Below, piece by piece: positions 35,152-46,879 of a stretch of 64,000 nt of DNA. The notes beneath the pieces are model-generated. The model was given only the letters and a program-made list of their open reading frames with translations, did not search any database and was not told the origin of the DNA. Location: positions 124,001 to 188,000 of the forward strand of contig MNCI01014483.1 of the NCBI GenBank assembly GCA_015680685.1, written 5' to 3'. The position numbers and the translations under genes are program-made. The stretch comes from Gnetum montanum (Eukaryota > Streptophyta > Gnetopsida > Gnetales > Gnetaceae). Numbering within the stretch: position 1 is the first letter of the stretch; every line of letters begins with the position of its first letter.

Positions 35152-35450
35152 ACGATGGCCCTCAACTTATTGGGGTCCATTCGTATCCTTATTTTTGACA
35201 CTACAAAACCTAGCATGCATCCAATTTTAACATCAAAAACACATTTCCTTGGGTTTAGGCATAGGTCATACTTATGACAACATTGGAGGACTATATTGAG
35301 ATCGTTGGGATGATCAATAGCTTCCTTAGAATTGATTGCTATGTCATCAACGTAATCATTCAATCTCTCCAAGAGTTAGTCACTAAAAATATATGTCATC
35401 ACTCATTAATAGGTTGATCTAGCATTTTTTAGTCCAAAGGTTGCTACCAT
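35152..35450 (-). pseudogene. Reverse transcriptase fragment of B, right of insertion E
   Basis: Continues the RT of B after element E. The minus strand reads LNDYVDDIAINSKEAIDHP, with the catalytic YVDD motif intact near 35,345, and LNPRKCVFDV...LGFVVSK below it. Above it a decayed FGLKN-like word lies near 35,440. There the sequence switches directly to the antisense gene. RT upstream of this point and the pre-RT linker are missing, unlike in A. Confidence 0.75.
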
Positions 35451-36727
35451 TGATGCTAAAGGACCTCCTCTGAGTCACGGGGAATCATGGGTTGAGGTCC
35501 TTGACAAGTTTGCGTTCATGTAAGGAATCGTTGATGACATGATTAGCCACCTTCAGCAGGTGAACCTTCAAGTGGGTAAGTAGTAGTGTTATTTGCTTTC
35601 ACGTTGTTATGCTATAATTTCTTGAGTTTGATACTTTTTCTATGCTAATGCAATTGATATGATCTTCATGTCATGGTAGCATTTTGACTTAAATGGAACC
35701 TAGCACGACCTTTGAAAGTTGATGCCACATCCCCATTCCCACCTGAGGTAACCAAGGTATCTCATCACGCATATGACAAGGTTTGCAAATGCACATTACA
35801 CTAGGCATGCTCCCCATGGGAGTATAAGCATGTTAATGAGGACATGAAGAAATGGGTCCAAAAGGCTAAGCAAAGGAGGCTGACCTGAGCACTGAGGTGG
35901 AGGATCTCAAGTTGAGGAACGAGTTCCTCATAGCCCGTGACACTAACAATGAGGACTAGCACATGGCTGTGATAGACTATGCTAGGTTTTGGATAGTTGG
36001 GCATTAGAACGTTAAGGCCACTTGCAAAATAATAGAGTAGAAGATGCAGATGGACTTGCTAGATTAGAAGTGTCAGGATTTAAAATATTTTACTGCTAAG
36101 GTTTACGAATGGGGGTAGTCCCAGAAAAATCATAAACAGATTAAAAAATGGGAAAATTCCACCCATTGTAAACTGTACGAAGATGCTATTGTGGAGGTGT
36201 TTACGTATAAAGAATTTGTAAATGTCATTGATGCTTCTGAGGCCTATGCTAGGTTTAAGGAGCATGTAAAGGTTATACAATCTCCTGAATGGTAAGTGAA
36301 CCTTTGTACAAGAGAGACCACAACTACCTCTTTTTCTCTAGAGCCATCAAGGTGGACGCCCATCGAAAGGGAGAGAGCTACTGTAGCATACGCTGAACTA
36401 CGCAAAAGGCATTGGGTGGATATCATAGCAGAGGAGGTCTGGCATCATCTCAATCTTATTTTAGACCAAATACCCTTTGAGATGGATGCGGGCCCTTCTC
36501 AAGTTAGTTGCTTGCTACTGTATTCTTATGCTTATGCTCTGTTGTGATTTACGTGTGTTGCTTTAGTTGACTACTGCACTCCTACGATGCAGGCTCCAGA
36601 TGAGGGCACAACACCTGTAGAGTGAGGGAATGAAGAATTAGTAGAGGAAAATGTAGGAGAAGGTAATGCAAAGGGAGATGATGCAAGAGCAGATGGCAAA
36701 GATGATGTAGATAGGGACAACCCATGA
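35451..36727 (+). pseudogene. Antisense multi-exon gene, 3' part, copy B
   Basis: Homologous to the last three exons of copy A. Exon ends are 35,575 (donor GTAAGT), about 35,680-36,502 (donor GTTAGT), and 36,593-36,727 (acceptor ATGCAG). The last exon is open for 44 codons except one TGA. Its stop at 36,725 is followed by CAGCATGGGAT, matching TAGCATGGGAT after the stop of A. Conserved words are MISHLQQVN, EYKHVNEDM, EVEDLK, RNEFLIA and LDQIPFEMDAGPSQ. The acidic tail is retained. The upstream exons are missing at the junction with RT. Confidence 0.65.
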
Positions 36728-36902
36728 CAGCATGGGATCCCCCCCCTTTTTTTTGAGATTTTCATGAAATTTTGAACTCTCGTAATATTTTTACAAACAT
36801 TTTCCATGAGACCAAAATTTTGAATAAGGAGATGAATTGGTTCTCAAACGAACTTGTATGTTGTGTATGCACTGAATGTCATGCTAAACTTTGCTATTTT
36901 GC

Positions 36903-37115
36903 GCTAGTTTTAGGCCATTTCGGGCCATTACGGACATGCACATTGCTAGTTTTAGGTAATTTCGGGTCATTATAGACATGCACATTACTATTTTTAGGCC
37001 ATTTCGGGCTGTTGTGTAAATGCGTAAATGCACATTGCTAGTTTTAGGCCATTTTGGGCCATTGCTAGTTTTAGGCCATTTTCGGCCATTGCACATTGAT
37101 AGTTTTAGGTCATTT
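36903..37115. repeat. GGCCATTT tandem array, copy B
   Basis: Six to seven units with GCTAGTTTTAGGCCATTT(C/T)(G/C)GG(C/G)C, separated by CATTG-CACATTG spacers. Located like the A array, between the end of the antisense gene and the (here deleted) protease. Confidence 0.75.
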
Positions 37116-37345
37116 TTCATCTTTGTGTAAATGCACAAAGATGGTGTGTGGGTAGGAAGTAATGGGGTTGTTATGCTAGGCATAGCTTCTTCTTGATCCA
37201 CTGCTAGTTGAGCAAAACATAAGGTCTAGATGCTCTACAAGGGCCTTCATGTACATCATTGCCCACCACTTGGAAGGGTAACTTAGCCCTTGCATTTTTG
37301 TTTTGGGCATTGGCTTGCTGACCTAATCCTTCTACCAGATGATCA

Positions 37346-39892
37346 GTGTAGCGGGTGGGGTAGCATAGTTTTGCTAGTAGGTGGCATAGAGATGGATTCT
37401 CATGGAGGGACTCTTAGGACAAATGGTTGTTGTTAGCTTCAGCCAGTTGTTGGTGGTGCTAGTGCACTACATTGAGGCACATAGACCATGAATGGCTACT
37501 AGGGTGGCCCAAGAATAGTTTCAATACTGATGGTATTGATGATTTACTTGGCATTCTTATCATTGAGGGGATCTATGTAGACATACAGAGATTGGTTTTC
37601 AAGGTGCACAAGGTTTCTTTTGTCCAGCACCAATTCCCCCTAGTCGATTAATCTCTAGATTTCATCCTGCAATGCCAGACAGTAATCCATATTGTCACCA
37701 CACTATTGGTGGTAGTCACAAAACCTATCCAGATTGAAACCCTTAGGAACTAGGCATAGTAGCATTAATGTCTCTTGATTTCTTCTTCTAACATCTGCTT
37801 ATGTTGGATGTTCCCTGCTACCAATAGCTACTTTAGAAGTTTCGAAGGCTTGTGAGGCAGTGGGGTATATTTTGAGCAATCTTTGCACTCAAAGTTAGAT
37901 TTGGGTTATGCAGATGTCTTAGGCACAAGCATGGGAGGCTGTGATATGTGGGCCTCCTTGGTCATGGGGTTAGTCGTAGGTGCAGTAGGCTTCTTAGCAT
38001 TCCTGTTACTATTGTTACTAGGTTTGGGCTTGGCCTCAGTTACCAAAGTGGTGACTATGGTTGTTGGGGCCTTACCATTTTCCTTCTTTGTGAAGGTATT
38101 TTTTGTAGGCAATGTAGGCTGGGTCTTTGCTTGCCTTGGCTACATCTTGTATAACGTTAGTCTGAGCGAAGTCTTTGCTAAGAGTGTGAGGAGCTAGGTA
38201 GTATAGCTTACACTTGATGAAGTCATTCACTGTGTCCTTAAAGATGGCCAGTAGGTGGGCCTCTGTGATGGGCTCATGGATTTCGTCAAGGCTTGCACTC
38301 CAACACTGGATGAACTTTTGGACTGGCTCTAGAGGGTCTTACTTCATGCTGATCAATTAATCCAACGTGGTTTCTGGCTTGAAGTTGTACTTGAAGCATG
38401 TCACGAACTAGGTTAGAAGCTCTTCCAAAGATGAAATAGATGAGCATGACAGAACACGGTACCAATCCAAGGATTTCCTAGCTAGGGACATGGAAAAGAC
38501 ATGAATAATCATGTGTGGCCATTGTTGCAACAGCAGGGATTCAGATCTAAAGGTGACAACGTGTGCATTGAGATCTCCTTTCCCATCATACTTTATGAAG
38601 TGAGGGAGGGACATCCCTAGGGGTAGTGTCAAAGCAGGGACTATATGGCTGATAGGGTGGTCTTGGTAAAAGTCCATGACTTGTACTATGTTAGACCCAG
38701 TAGCTTTGAGGTGATCTATTTCCTCAATAAGGGTCTGGATGAGCTAGAACACTTGGTCCAGACCCTGCGATGTTGTGGATAGTTGGGGAACTGTGTAGGA
38801 AACCCCCACCTATGGCATGGAGGGGGTGGTGGTGTGAACCATTGACAGTACCATTGGGATGACCCTCATAAATGGTGCTACTTACATTGTCCACCACTTG
38901 GTAGGTGGTGTTGTTAGGGCAGAAACTGTGGGTTGGGCTACCAGATGGACCGCTTGTGTCACTGGCAGCGTAGACCATAGCCTTGTGTTGGGTTGAATAG
39001 TCTGCGAGGCTTTCTAGGTCTGAGAGAAAACATAGTGAGATATTTGCAATGATTAGGTGAAGAAGAAAATGGGATCCACCATGCGGATGGGCTAGGGCCC
39101 ACCATAGTGGGTGGAACAGACATGAATGTTGGAATGGAACCAGAAGTTGAGTACGATTGTGAGGTAGGCACAGTATGAACACATGGCAGGGTAGCCATGA
39201 GTGGTGTATGATGTGCTACGAGAATGGATTGATGAAAATCTTATAAAGGAACAATGGCTACACACGAAATAGGTGAAACAAGTGAGAGACAGTGTTGAAA
39301 TGTTGCGGGGTTAACATGGCTACCCATGGTAGTTGTAATTGCAGATTGTAGAAGTGTAGGCATGATCACAAAAGAAGAGGTGATAGAAAATGGATTGGCT
39401 CAAAAGTACTAGGTAGGAGTGACAGGAATGGGGTTGGTGTGACTTTCCTCATCTGATTGAGAATTGAGTTCCTCCTATTCATCTTGGAAGGCATCATCCT
39501 AGTTGGACGTTGTATCCTATTACTCTATAAGCTTAGCCAACTAGATTAGCTCATCTAGAAGCCATTGATTTATCTGTGTAAAAGGTAAAAAAGCACTAGG
39601 AGTAGGAAAATATTGCTTCCCATTGTAGTAAGTGATCTCGAAGTTATGTTTATCTTTGAGTTCGTGTACATCCAAGGTCAGATTTTCCTGCACCTTCACA
39701 CCGAGGAAGCTGTAACGTTCATGTTGTTGGGCCAATCCGTCAGGTCCCCGATTTTGAATCCTAAGGGATTGATGTGTTTCTAGTGTTGGGTTTAGTAGTT
39801 GTTCAGCACCAGTAGTGCCTTGAACTGTGATGATAACTTCAACGTTGAAGGTGTTAGCAGCAGTAGTTGTAGAATTCATTGTTGCTAGGCTA
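37346..39892 (-). pseudogene. Gag, most complete copy (element B)
   Basis: The longest family 2 gag, about 850 codons long. It starts near 39,879 with MNSTTTAANTFNVEV. 39,541-39,879 is open and includes VHELKDKHNFEI, also found in C. A Ser/Pro/His-rich part (38,724-39,182) leads to the gag core: MDFYQDHPISHIVP, LPHFIKYDGKGDLNAHV and SLDWYRVL at 38,408-38,677. The C-terminal part has a Lys-rich linker and FMVCVPQCSALAPPT. At about 37,345 a deletion removes the protease and joins gag to its distal flank. Confidence 0.75.
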
Positions 39893-40039
39893 AGCAGTTT
39901 TGCAAATGGGAGAAAGAAAAGGAGTTGGAAGCCAAATAGTTTTACAAACAAGAAAAAGAAAATAAATTGAACAACAATCAAATGGTTAGCAATTTTGTGA
40001 ATAAGAAAAGCAAATAAATTGGGAAGCAATAAAAAAGAA

Positions 40040-41944
40040 AGGCTTTATGTCTTACTAGGCTCCCGAGGAACTATCGAAGCGACCGGTCTGTACCACATGA
40101 AGTGTAAAAAATCACAAAAGGGTATCACATTTATGTTAGTGTGCGATAGGGTATAGAACACATGCAAGAATATCATAAGATATGAAAATTAGTTGGCAAC
40201 CAAAGGCTTTACATTTTTTAGGGTTCCCAAGGGATCGTCGAAGCAACCGATTTGCACCACACGACGTGTAAACCACAGATGGGTGTCAAGTATATGGTAA
40301 TGCATATCAGGGTGTAGAAGGCCTATCGAACTATTGTGACATGTTGAAAAGGCACCAAAAGGCCCTCCTTCTAGTGCTAGAAATCTGTAGTGATCGAAAA
40401 TGTCAACAGATGAAACACTGAGGGGTTGGTGGTCATAGATAGTCGTAACCTCGTATCCATGGGAGGGCCATGTTGGATGCAATGGATATAGGGCTCCTTG
40501 AATGGTCTAGTTGATTAGATAGGAACTTAGTCAACATTTATATATCCTTATGTAATGTGTGGTTTGAAAATGGAAATCATAGCACGAAGTAATGCTTAAT
40601 TGAAAAGGAGACAAAAAATAGTGTAAAATGTAGTAATAAGTAGAAAACAAAGTAAAATGCAATTAGAAAAATGAACCATTTTGAAGCTACAAGTTTGCTC
40701 TGTTAAGATGGATACAGTTGGTTGTACAGTGTTGAGGAGTGCAAAGATCTCAAGGGTAACCAAGACATGTAGAGCAAGACAATTGTATGCTTGGGCGTGG
40801 ACTTAGGAGCTGACAATGCAAAAATTCTACCAAGGTGGTAGAAAGTGAGTAGAACAAAATGCTAGCTAAGAATGCTAACTATTTGTAGTGTCAAAGAGAA
40901 ATCTTACAATGGTAACTTGCTTGTTTTCCAAAGAACATGAGGGACCAATCCTTTGATCATTTCTCATCAGGGTATTTATAGGGCTATGGGCATGGAAAAG
41001 AGGGGATTTGGATGCTACGTTTCTTGTGCCCATGTTCACTTGTCTATGATACATGTGCTTGCATGACTATTGTAATATGAGTCTACCATGCAGTAACTAT
41101 GAGCCTACCACACCATAATTGCACCGTCAGCATCTAGAGATGTGTGCCAATAGTTCAATTAAATGAAGTGCATTAATGTCGCACAACCACCCTTCATGCT
41201 TTGTTCTGCTTCGTAGCATAGCATGTTTAGCATAGCATATCATCTTGTTACACATTTCGCTACATGTGTGTTACATACTTGCTACGCTATGCTAGGCTAT
41301 GTACTGTAGCGTAGCATAGCGGCTAACCTTAGTCTCAAAGACTTTGCCAATTTGCAAACTTTGCCTTTTGCACTACAAAACTTGCAAACTTGTTGATCCT
41401 TCCCTTTGAGTTTCCTTCTTTTACCTCCATAGAATTGCTATGCCTCGTTGCACCATGTAGCTTAGCGTAGCATAGCAACAAACATAGTCCACCACTTTTT
41501 GATGGAAAGAGACATTGTTGAAGGACTTGAAGTCGGGTGAGGAGACCGACCGTATAGCTTTTGCTACACTATGCTATGCTATATAGAATAGCATAGCACT
41601 TTTCTTCTACAAACATTTTCTGAAGCTTGCTATGCTACATAGCAAGGCATAACATAGCATAACAAACCTCATGACTTAGAAAACTTGCTGAAATGTTTTA
41701 TGCATTCTAAGCATCATCAATAGTTCCACGCGTCGCTCCTAAGTGCATGGTCGGCTTGCTTAATTGCTTAGTTGAATAGGCTAGAGAATTTGTTTAGCCT
41801 GTTGACACCTAGGGTAGAAAACTTACTAAATTGGATAGTCTAGATATTAGACCATCCATCTCTTGAAGTACTGCCATGATGTTGCGTGAATTGCAAAAGG
41901 CCTCGTGAAGCAAGCATGCCTTCAAATTTTTGGGGTGTTTCAAT
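40040..41944 (-). repeat. LTR L3, between elements B and C
   Basis: Family 2 LTR truncated at its U3 side. Gag of B lies on the low side (5' LTR position) and the antisense gene of C on the high side (3' LTR position). The U5 end carries a 150-base tandem duplication: blocks starting at 40,052 and 40,204 both read GGCTTTA and end in (C/T)GCACCAC or CTGTACCAC. Five GCTATGC inverted repeats lie at 41,200-41,672. Confidence 0.65.
40973..40982 (-). promoter_or_regulatory. LTR TATA box of L3
   Basis: CCTATAAATA on the minus strand, aligned with the TATA box of L1, L4 and D. Confidence 0.6.
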
Positions 41945-42239
41945 GGATAGCCATGGAGAAAGGAAAATTTGTAGTAAGTGCTGATCTGGGAGAGGAAAAT
42001 TGGATCAACCTCATTAAGTGTGAGATCCTACAACATCTTGTGCCTAGCATGGATAGGATACCCTACAAAATGGATGTGGGGCCATCTTGAGTTAGTAACT
42101 CTTTGTTGTTTACTTTTTATTTTGTGAGAGCCTTGTTGTAGTTTTGATTTACTATTTTATTTTTTGTGTCATGCAGGATATAAATGAAGATGTAGGACCT
42201 AGTGGAACATGAAACAGGGATGCCGATGAAGATTTATAG
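41945..42239 (+). pseudogene. Antisense multi-exon gene, last two exons, copy C
   Basis: Exon to 42,090 (NWINLIKCEILQHL ... DRIPYKMDVGPS), donor GTTAGT at 42,091, intron of 86 bases with a T-rich tract, acceptor ATGCAG at 42,176, last exon 42,177-42,239 ending in TAG followed by CATGG. The intron is at exactly the same codon position as in A and B. The tail is shorter but still acidic. The piece is fused directly to LTR sequence at about 41,945. Confidence 0.65.
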
Positions 42240-42430
42240 CATGGCAATGAAAAATATTTATTTTTGTTTTTGGATTTAATTTTTTTGTAAACATTAGTTG
42301 ATGAACTGAAATTGAATGAAAAGTAAAACATGAAATAGTTATTTCATTTTTTTTGGCTAATTAATTTTTAATTAAATTTTTTATTAATGTGTTTAGGTCC
42401 TTTGTGTTCACCTTATTTTATTTTAATGGC

Positions 42431-42660
42431 ATTTCAGGTCATGATAGTAGTTTAAGACCATTTCAGGTTGCAAAAATAGTTTAAGGCCATTTCGGGCCAC
42501 AACAATAGTTTAAAGTCATTTTTGGCCAATGCTTTATGATGATTTTTTTTATTTTTTATTTCTTATTATCTTTGTTTTGGGGAAATAGAGTTGCTAGTTT
42601 TAGGCCATTTCAAGCCATGGTGCTAGTTTAAGGCCATCCTGGGCTATGGTGGTAGATAAT
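42431..42660. repeat. GGCCATTT tandem array, copy C
   Basis: Six degenerate units, with AGTTTAAGGCCATTTCGGGCC the clearest (read as two overlapping halves), between the antisense gene and the protease. A T-rich insertion at 42,540-42,590 interrupts it. The stretch 42,660-42,960 after it is AT-rich with repeated GTAAACA-type words and no gene. Confidence 0.7.
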
Positions 42661-42969
42661 CAATGCAAGTGACAACCATGATATAAATGGTGGACATAAT
42701 CTAAATAGTAGACACGATGCGAATGAGAACAGTAAACATGATGCAAACAATTAAAACAATGTAAACAATGATCGTAATGCTAAAATGAACATAATGTAAA
42801 TAGTAAACATGACGTTAAAACTAAGACATTAGGAGATCCAAATGTTGAAGCCAAGCCTTTATGAAATTGAATTAAAGTTAACCTCTAATTATGTAGTTGT
42901 TTTCTAACCCATTGTGGGCTAGGTGAAGCATATGGCTAAGAGGCTTTGTTGTGTTATTCTTCTATGTTA

Positions 42970-43520
42970 TTGTTGACTATCTAAAAAGGTAACTCAGCCC
43001 AAGTATTTCTTTATCTAAGTTGACATTTTTTGTCAACTCATTATTCGGGAAAGGGGTTTTACTATGAACAGGAACTTCATTTCTAGAGATTACTATCTCG
43101 AAACATTGCTCCATGGCAACATTGCTTATGGCTTGGGCAGCTGCTTCGTCATTATAGATCACCACCTCCTCACCTATGAAGGGTAGGTGGATCTCTTGAT
43201 GTATCAGTGAAGAGATAGCCTTAATTTGGATAACCATAACCTCCCCAAGATTAGGTTGAACTTAGGCATCTCTACCACCATAATGAACACCACACTTGTG
43301 GGGAACTACTCCCCTACCACAAAGTTAATGTGGATGGTTCCCTTTACCACTAAATGCATCTTGTTGAACGATTTCAAGAAAGAAGTTGGCATGGGCTTGA
43401 TTTGATCAACCAAGCCAAATTTGTCAACTATAGGAAATGGAATGACATTAGTAGCTTCCACGTCATCAATGTGTACCCTTTGAATCTTGTATTGGATGAC
43501 CTAAATTGTGATCAACATGG
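42970..43520 (-). pseudogene. Retropepsin-like protease, element C
   Basis: Homologous to the A protease along its length. HIDDVEATNVIPFP is at the active site near 43,470 (the Gly after Asp is lost), KGTIHINFVVGE and FNLILGEVMV follow, and the C-terminal tail is open at 42,977-43,237 with QEIHLPFIGEEVVIY. It ends in DNA leading to the GGCCAT array with no RT beyond. Confidence 0.7.
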
Positions 43521-46500
43521 GTGCTATTGTCACCTAACCCTTTTCAGGTTCATCCTTAATGGACTTATCATGAAATGTCAACTAAATTTGCCATGGTTCT
43601 TCAGCTGTAGAGAGAAGCATGACAGCATTGATTTATTTCTCTTTGGTCAACATGTTTTCATCAACTGAGATAGACATTAACATGTTAACCATGGCCTCAC
43701 AGTGTGTCGTAGAAGTCATTATCAGGTCAAACAAGCTTGAAGTTGTGTTTTTCTACTTTAGGGCCTATTTGACTTATGTAAGGGTGTTTAGAATATCCTA
43801 TTTGCCATCTTGTTATTTGCTATCCCTTTCCTCCTTTATTCATTCTAAAAGATGAATTTCCCAAGGGGGAGTGATTTCTAGTTGAGCATTTCGCTTTCTT
43901 AGGTGGGAAGGTTACAATCGCATCTATGCAGTGTTACCATTTGCTGATGATGAAGGGGAAATGGGCATTGAGAACAATGGGGTAGGCTTGGGAGGACCTA
44001 AAATGGTATGTTCTCTAGTCATTTTGTTCACTAAACACTCCTCATGTTCTTTTTAATGAGGAGGTTGTGGTGTAGTTTTAGTTGTCTTATTTTGGGTGGG
44101 GGAGCTTGGATGTTTTGGCACCTTAATGAAAAATGGTACCTATTGTGTTGGCGCGGGTAGCAATGCCACTTTAAGCATGAAATGAGTAGTGGAGGATGTG
44201 TGACGAGGAACTTTAAGGACAAACAGCTACTGTGATGTTGTTTTTTTTGTTGTTGGTATTTTTGCATTATGAGGATGCATGCATACCAAAAATGGTTGTT
44301 GTGGTGGTTCTGGATTGCTGTCAATGCCAATAACATTGATTGTGTACCTTGCATTGTTAGAATTCAAGGGGTATTTGTAAACATGCATTAACTATCTTTT
44401 AGGGTAAATAGGACTACTCTCATTTAGGATTAGCTTGCCCTAATCGATCATGCAATGAATATCTTCTTTTAATGCTAAATAGTAGTCTGTATCATGATAA
44501 CATAGTTGGTGATAGTCATATAAATGTTCCAACCTAAAATTATTTGGGACTGGAGGTTCATTAGCCCTAGCCAAGGAAGGATTTTTGAGAACTTCGTAGT
44601 ACCTTTGATGGTGTTTGATTGCCTCCTCTAACATCTGTTTATGTTGTATATAGTTGACTCCCAATAGTTGCTTCAAGAGCTCTGAAGGCTTAATGGGTAA
44701 CACGGTATACTTGGAGTGATCCTTGCACTCAAAGTTGGACCTTAGCTGAGTTGGTACCACAAGTTTTGATGTTCAGGGTTGACTTTTGTTGCTTGAGCTA
44801 TGTTTGGTGTTAGGTGCTATGGTTGCCTTTTCTTTGTTGTTATTGTTGGGCTTGCTTTCCTTGGATATAGTAACCATTGTTGTTGATATGGCCTTACCCT
44901 TTTCTTTATCTTTCTTGATGTGTATGTTCTTGTATCTAACATAGGCTGGGTCTTTACTAGCTTTAACTAAGTCCTAAATGCTCTTAGTCTAAGCAAAGGC
45001 TTTGTTAAGGGAGCATCGAGCCAGATAATAGAGCTTAGACTTAATAAAGTCATTTACCCCACCATTAAAAATGGCCAAAAAGTGGAACTTAGTAATTAGC
45101 TCATGTATCTCGTTTAAGGTTATGCTCTACCCTTATATGAATCTCTACACAGATTCTAGTGGGTCTTGCTTAACACTCATGAGCTAGTCTAGTGTGACCT
45201 TCGATTTTAGGTTGTACTTGAAGTGGATCACAAATTGGCTTAGTAGCTCTTCTAGGTTAGAAATGGAGGCAAATGGAAGCATGTGGTACCAATCCAAATA
45301 TTTTCTTATTAGAGACATGTCAAGGACACAGATGATGATGTGTGGTCATGGTTGTAACAAATAGAGATTTGGACCTGAAGGTCACCAAATGCGCATTGGG
45401 ATCACCCTCCCAATTGTATTTTGTAAATTGGGGGAGTGGCACCTTAGGGGGTAGTGTGAGCATGGGTACAACCAGGCTGATAGCATCATCTTGGTAAAAT
45501 TTCATGACCTACACAATGTTAGAACTAGTATATTTAAGCCATTTTATTTCCTCAATGAGGGTCTGTATGAGTTGGAAAGCTTGATCTAGACTCGAAGACA
45601 TTGCAGATGGTTACAAAGCTACTTGAGTAGCCACCATGGATGATGGGGTTGTTCAGGTGGTGCCCTTTCCCATCGGAGGTATCGGTGAATCTACTCCAGC
45701 AAGTTTTCCTACTTGGATGGTCCACCACCTAGTGGGTGGTGTTGTTGGGGCAACAATAGTTGGTGGCACTATGGGGATTGCTACTTGCTAGTTGGAATGT
45801 TGGCCCATAGCCCTGTGTTTGATTGCACCAACTATAGAACCTGGTACGCTTGGTGTTGAATGTAATGTAAAATTAATGAGGGTTGTGTAGTAGGGAGATA
45901 AGTCATTGGCATACACCACATGGTTGAGACTAAGTCTGCAATTGGTGGTGGGATAGGTGTAGACGAGGGACCAGTAGCGAAATTGACATGGGATTTTGAT
46001 GTCGGTAGAGTGTGAACATATGGTAGCGTAGCTATCACTGATATTGGGTATGATGCCAGAATATATTGGGAATAAAGGGTAGCCTAGAAAGAAGTTGATG
46101 GATACTCTTGTTGCTATGTTGAAGGTACAGGATGACTACCGATTGCTAAAGAGGATGTAGGTTGTGGCAGGGTTGTGGCAACCATGAAGGGGGAAAAAGA
46201 GAAGAGAAGGTTTGACTAAAAGATAGTAGTGTCAAGCATAACCATGGTGTAGTTATAGAAACCACCTTTGGAGTGTGAGTCCAAGTATTCCTACCCATCT
46301 TGGAATGCTTCATCATAATGGGACACTATGTTCCATTCCCTAGACCTACCCACTCACATCAACTAGTTTAAGACACATTGATACCCTTCAATTAATGGGA
46401 TGATGACATCAGGATCAAGGATGAATTCCCTCCCTTTCTAGTGGAGGAACTCAAAGTTATGTTTATCTTTGAGTTCCTAGAAATATAAAGGTAGATTCAC

Positions 46501-46690
46501 CTAGAATTTTACATAGAGGAAGTCGTATTGTTCTACATCTTGTACCAAGTGCTCAAGTCACAGGTGTTGTAGCCTAAGGAACTAACGTGGTGCCAACACT
46601 AGGCTAGGGGATCGCTCGGGACCTATCATGCTTTAAACTGAATGGGGAACCTCCAGGTTTGAGGTGGGAATAGCGGTGGTTGTAGGAATC
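43521..46690 (-). pseudogene. Gag, element C
   Basis: Gag in the same layout as B. The N terminus is near 46,690 (MIPTTTAIPTSNLEV; its ATG codon is shifted) with ELKDKHNFEF near 46,460. The gag core is at 45,300-45,510 (MKFYQDDAISLVVP, LPQFTKYNWEGDPNAHL). The C-terminal linker is at 44,031-44,760, with an RLEHLYDYHQLCYHDTDYYLAL segment that is also in F. Stops are frequent, mostly TAG. Confidence 0.7.
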
Positions 46691-46879
46691 ATATTCTTGT
46701 CATAAAAGGAAAATTATAGAGAAGATATAGGTTGAAACTAAGTATGTTAAGGAGTGTCAGAAGCTAGCTTCCTTTAGTGTTATGATTACTATGCTAAGCA
46801 AGGTTGCTATGCTGAGGGGCTCGCTATGCGACATGAGATGTAGGCAACATAGCATAGCTAATGAAGTAATCATGGTATA

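Noticed and set aside
40030-40060. A primer binding site for family 2 next to L3 or L4
   Set aside because: Neither CTGGAACCCGACAAG at 46,900 nor the matching L3 words follow a CA-ending LTR, and I cannot match them to a tRNA 3' end.
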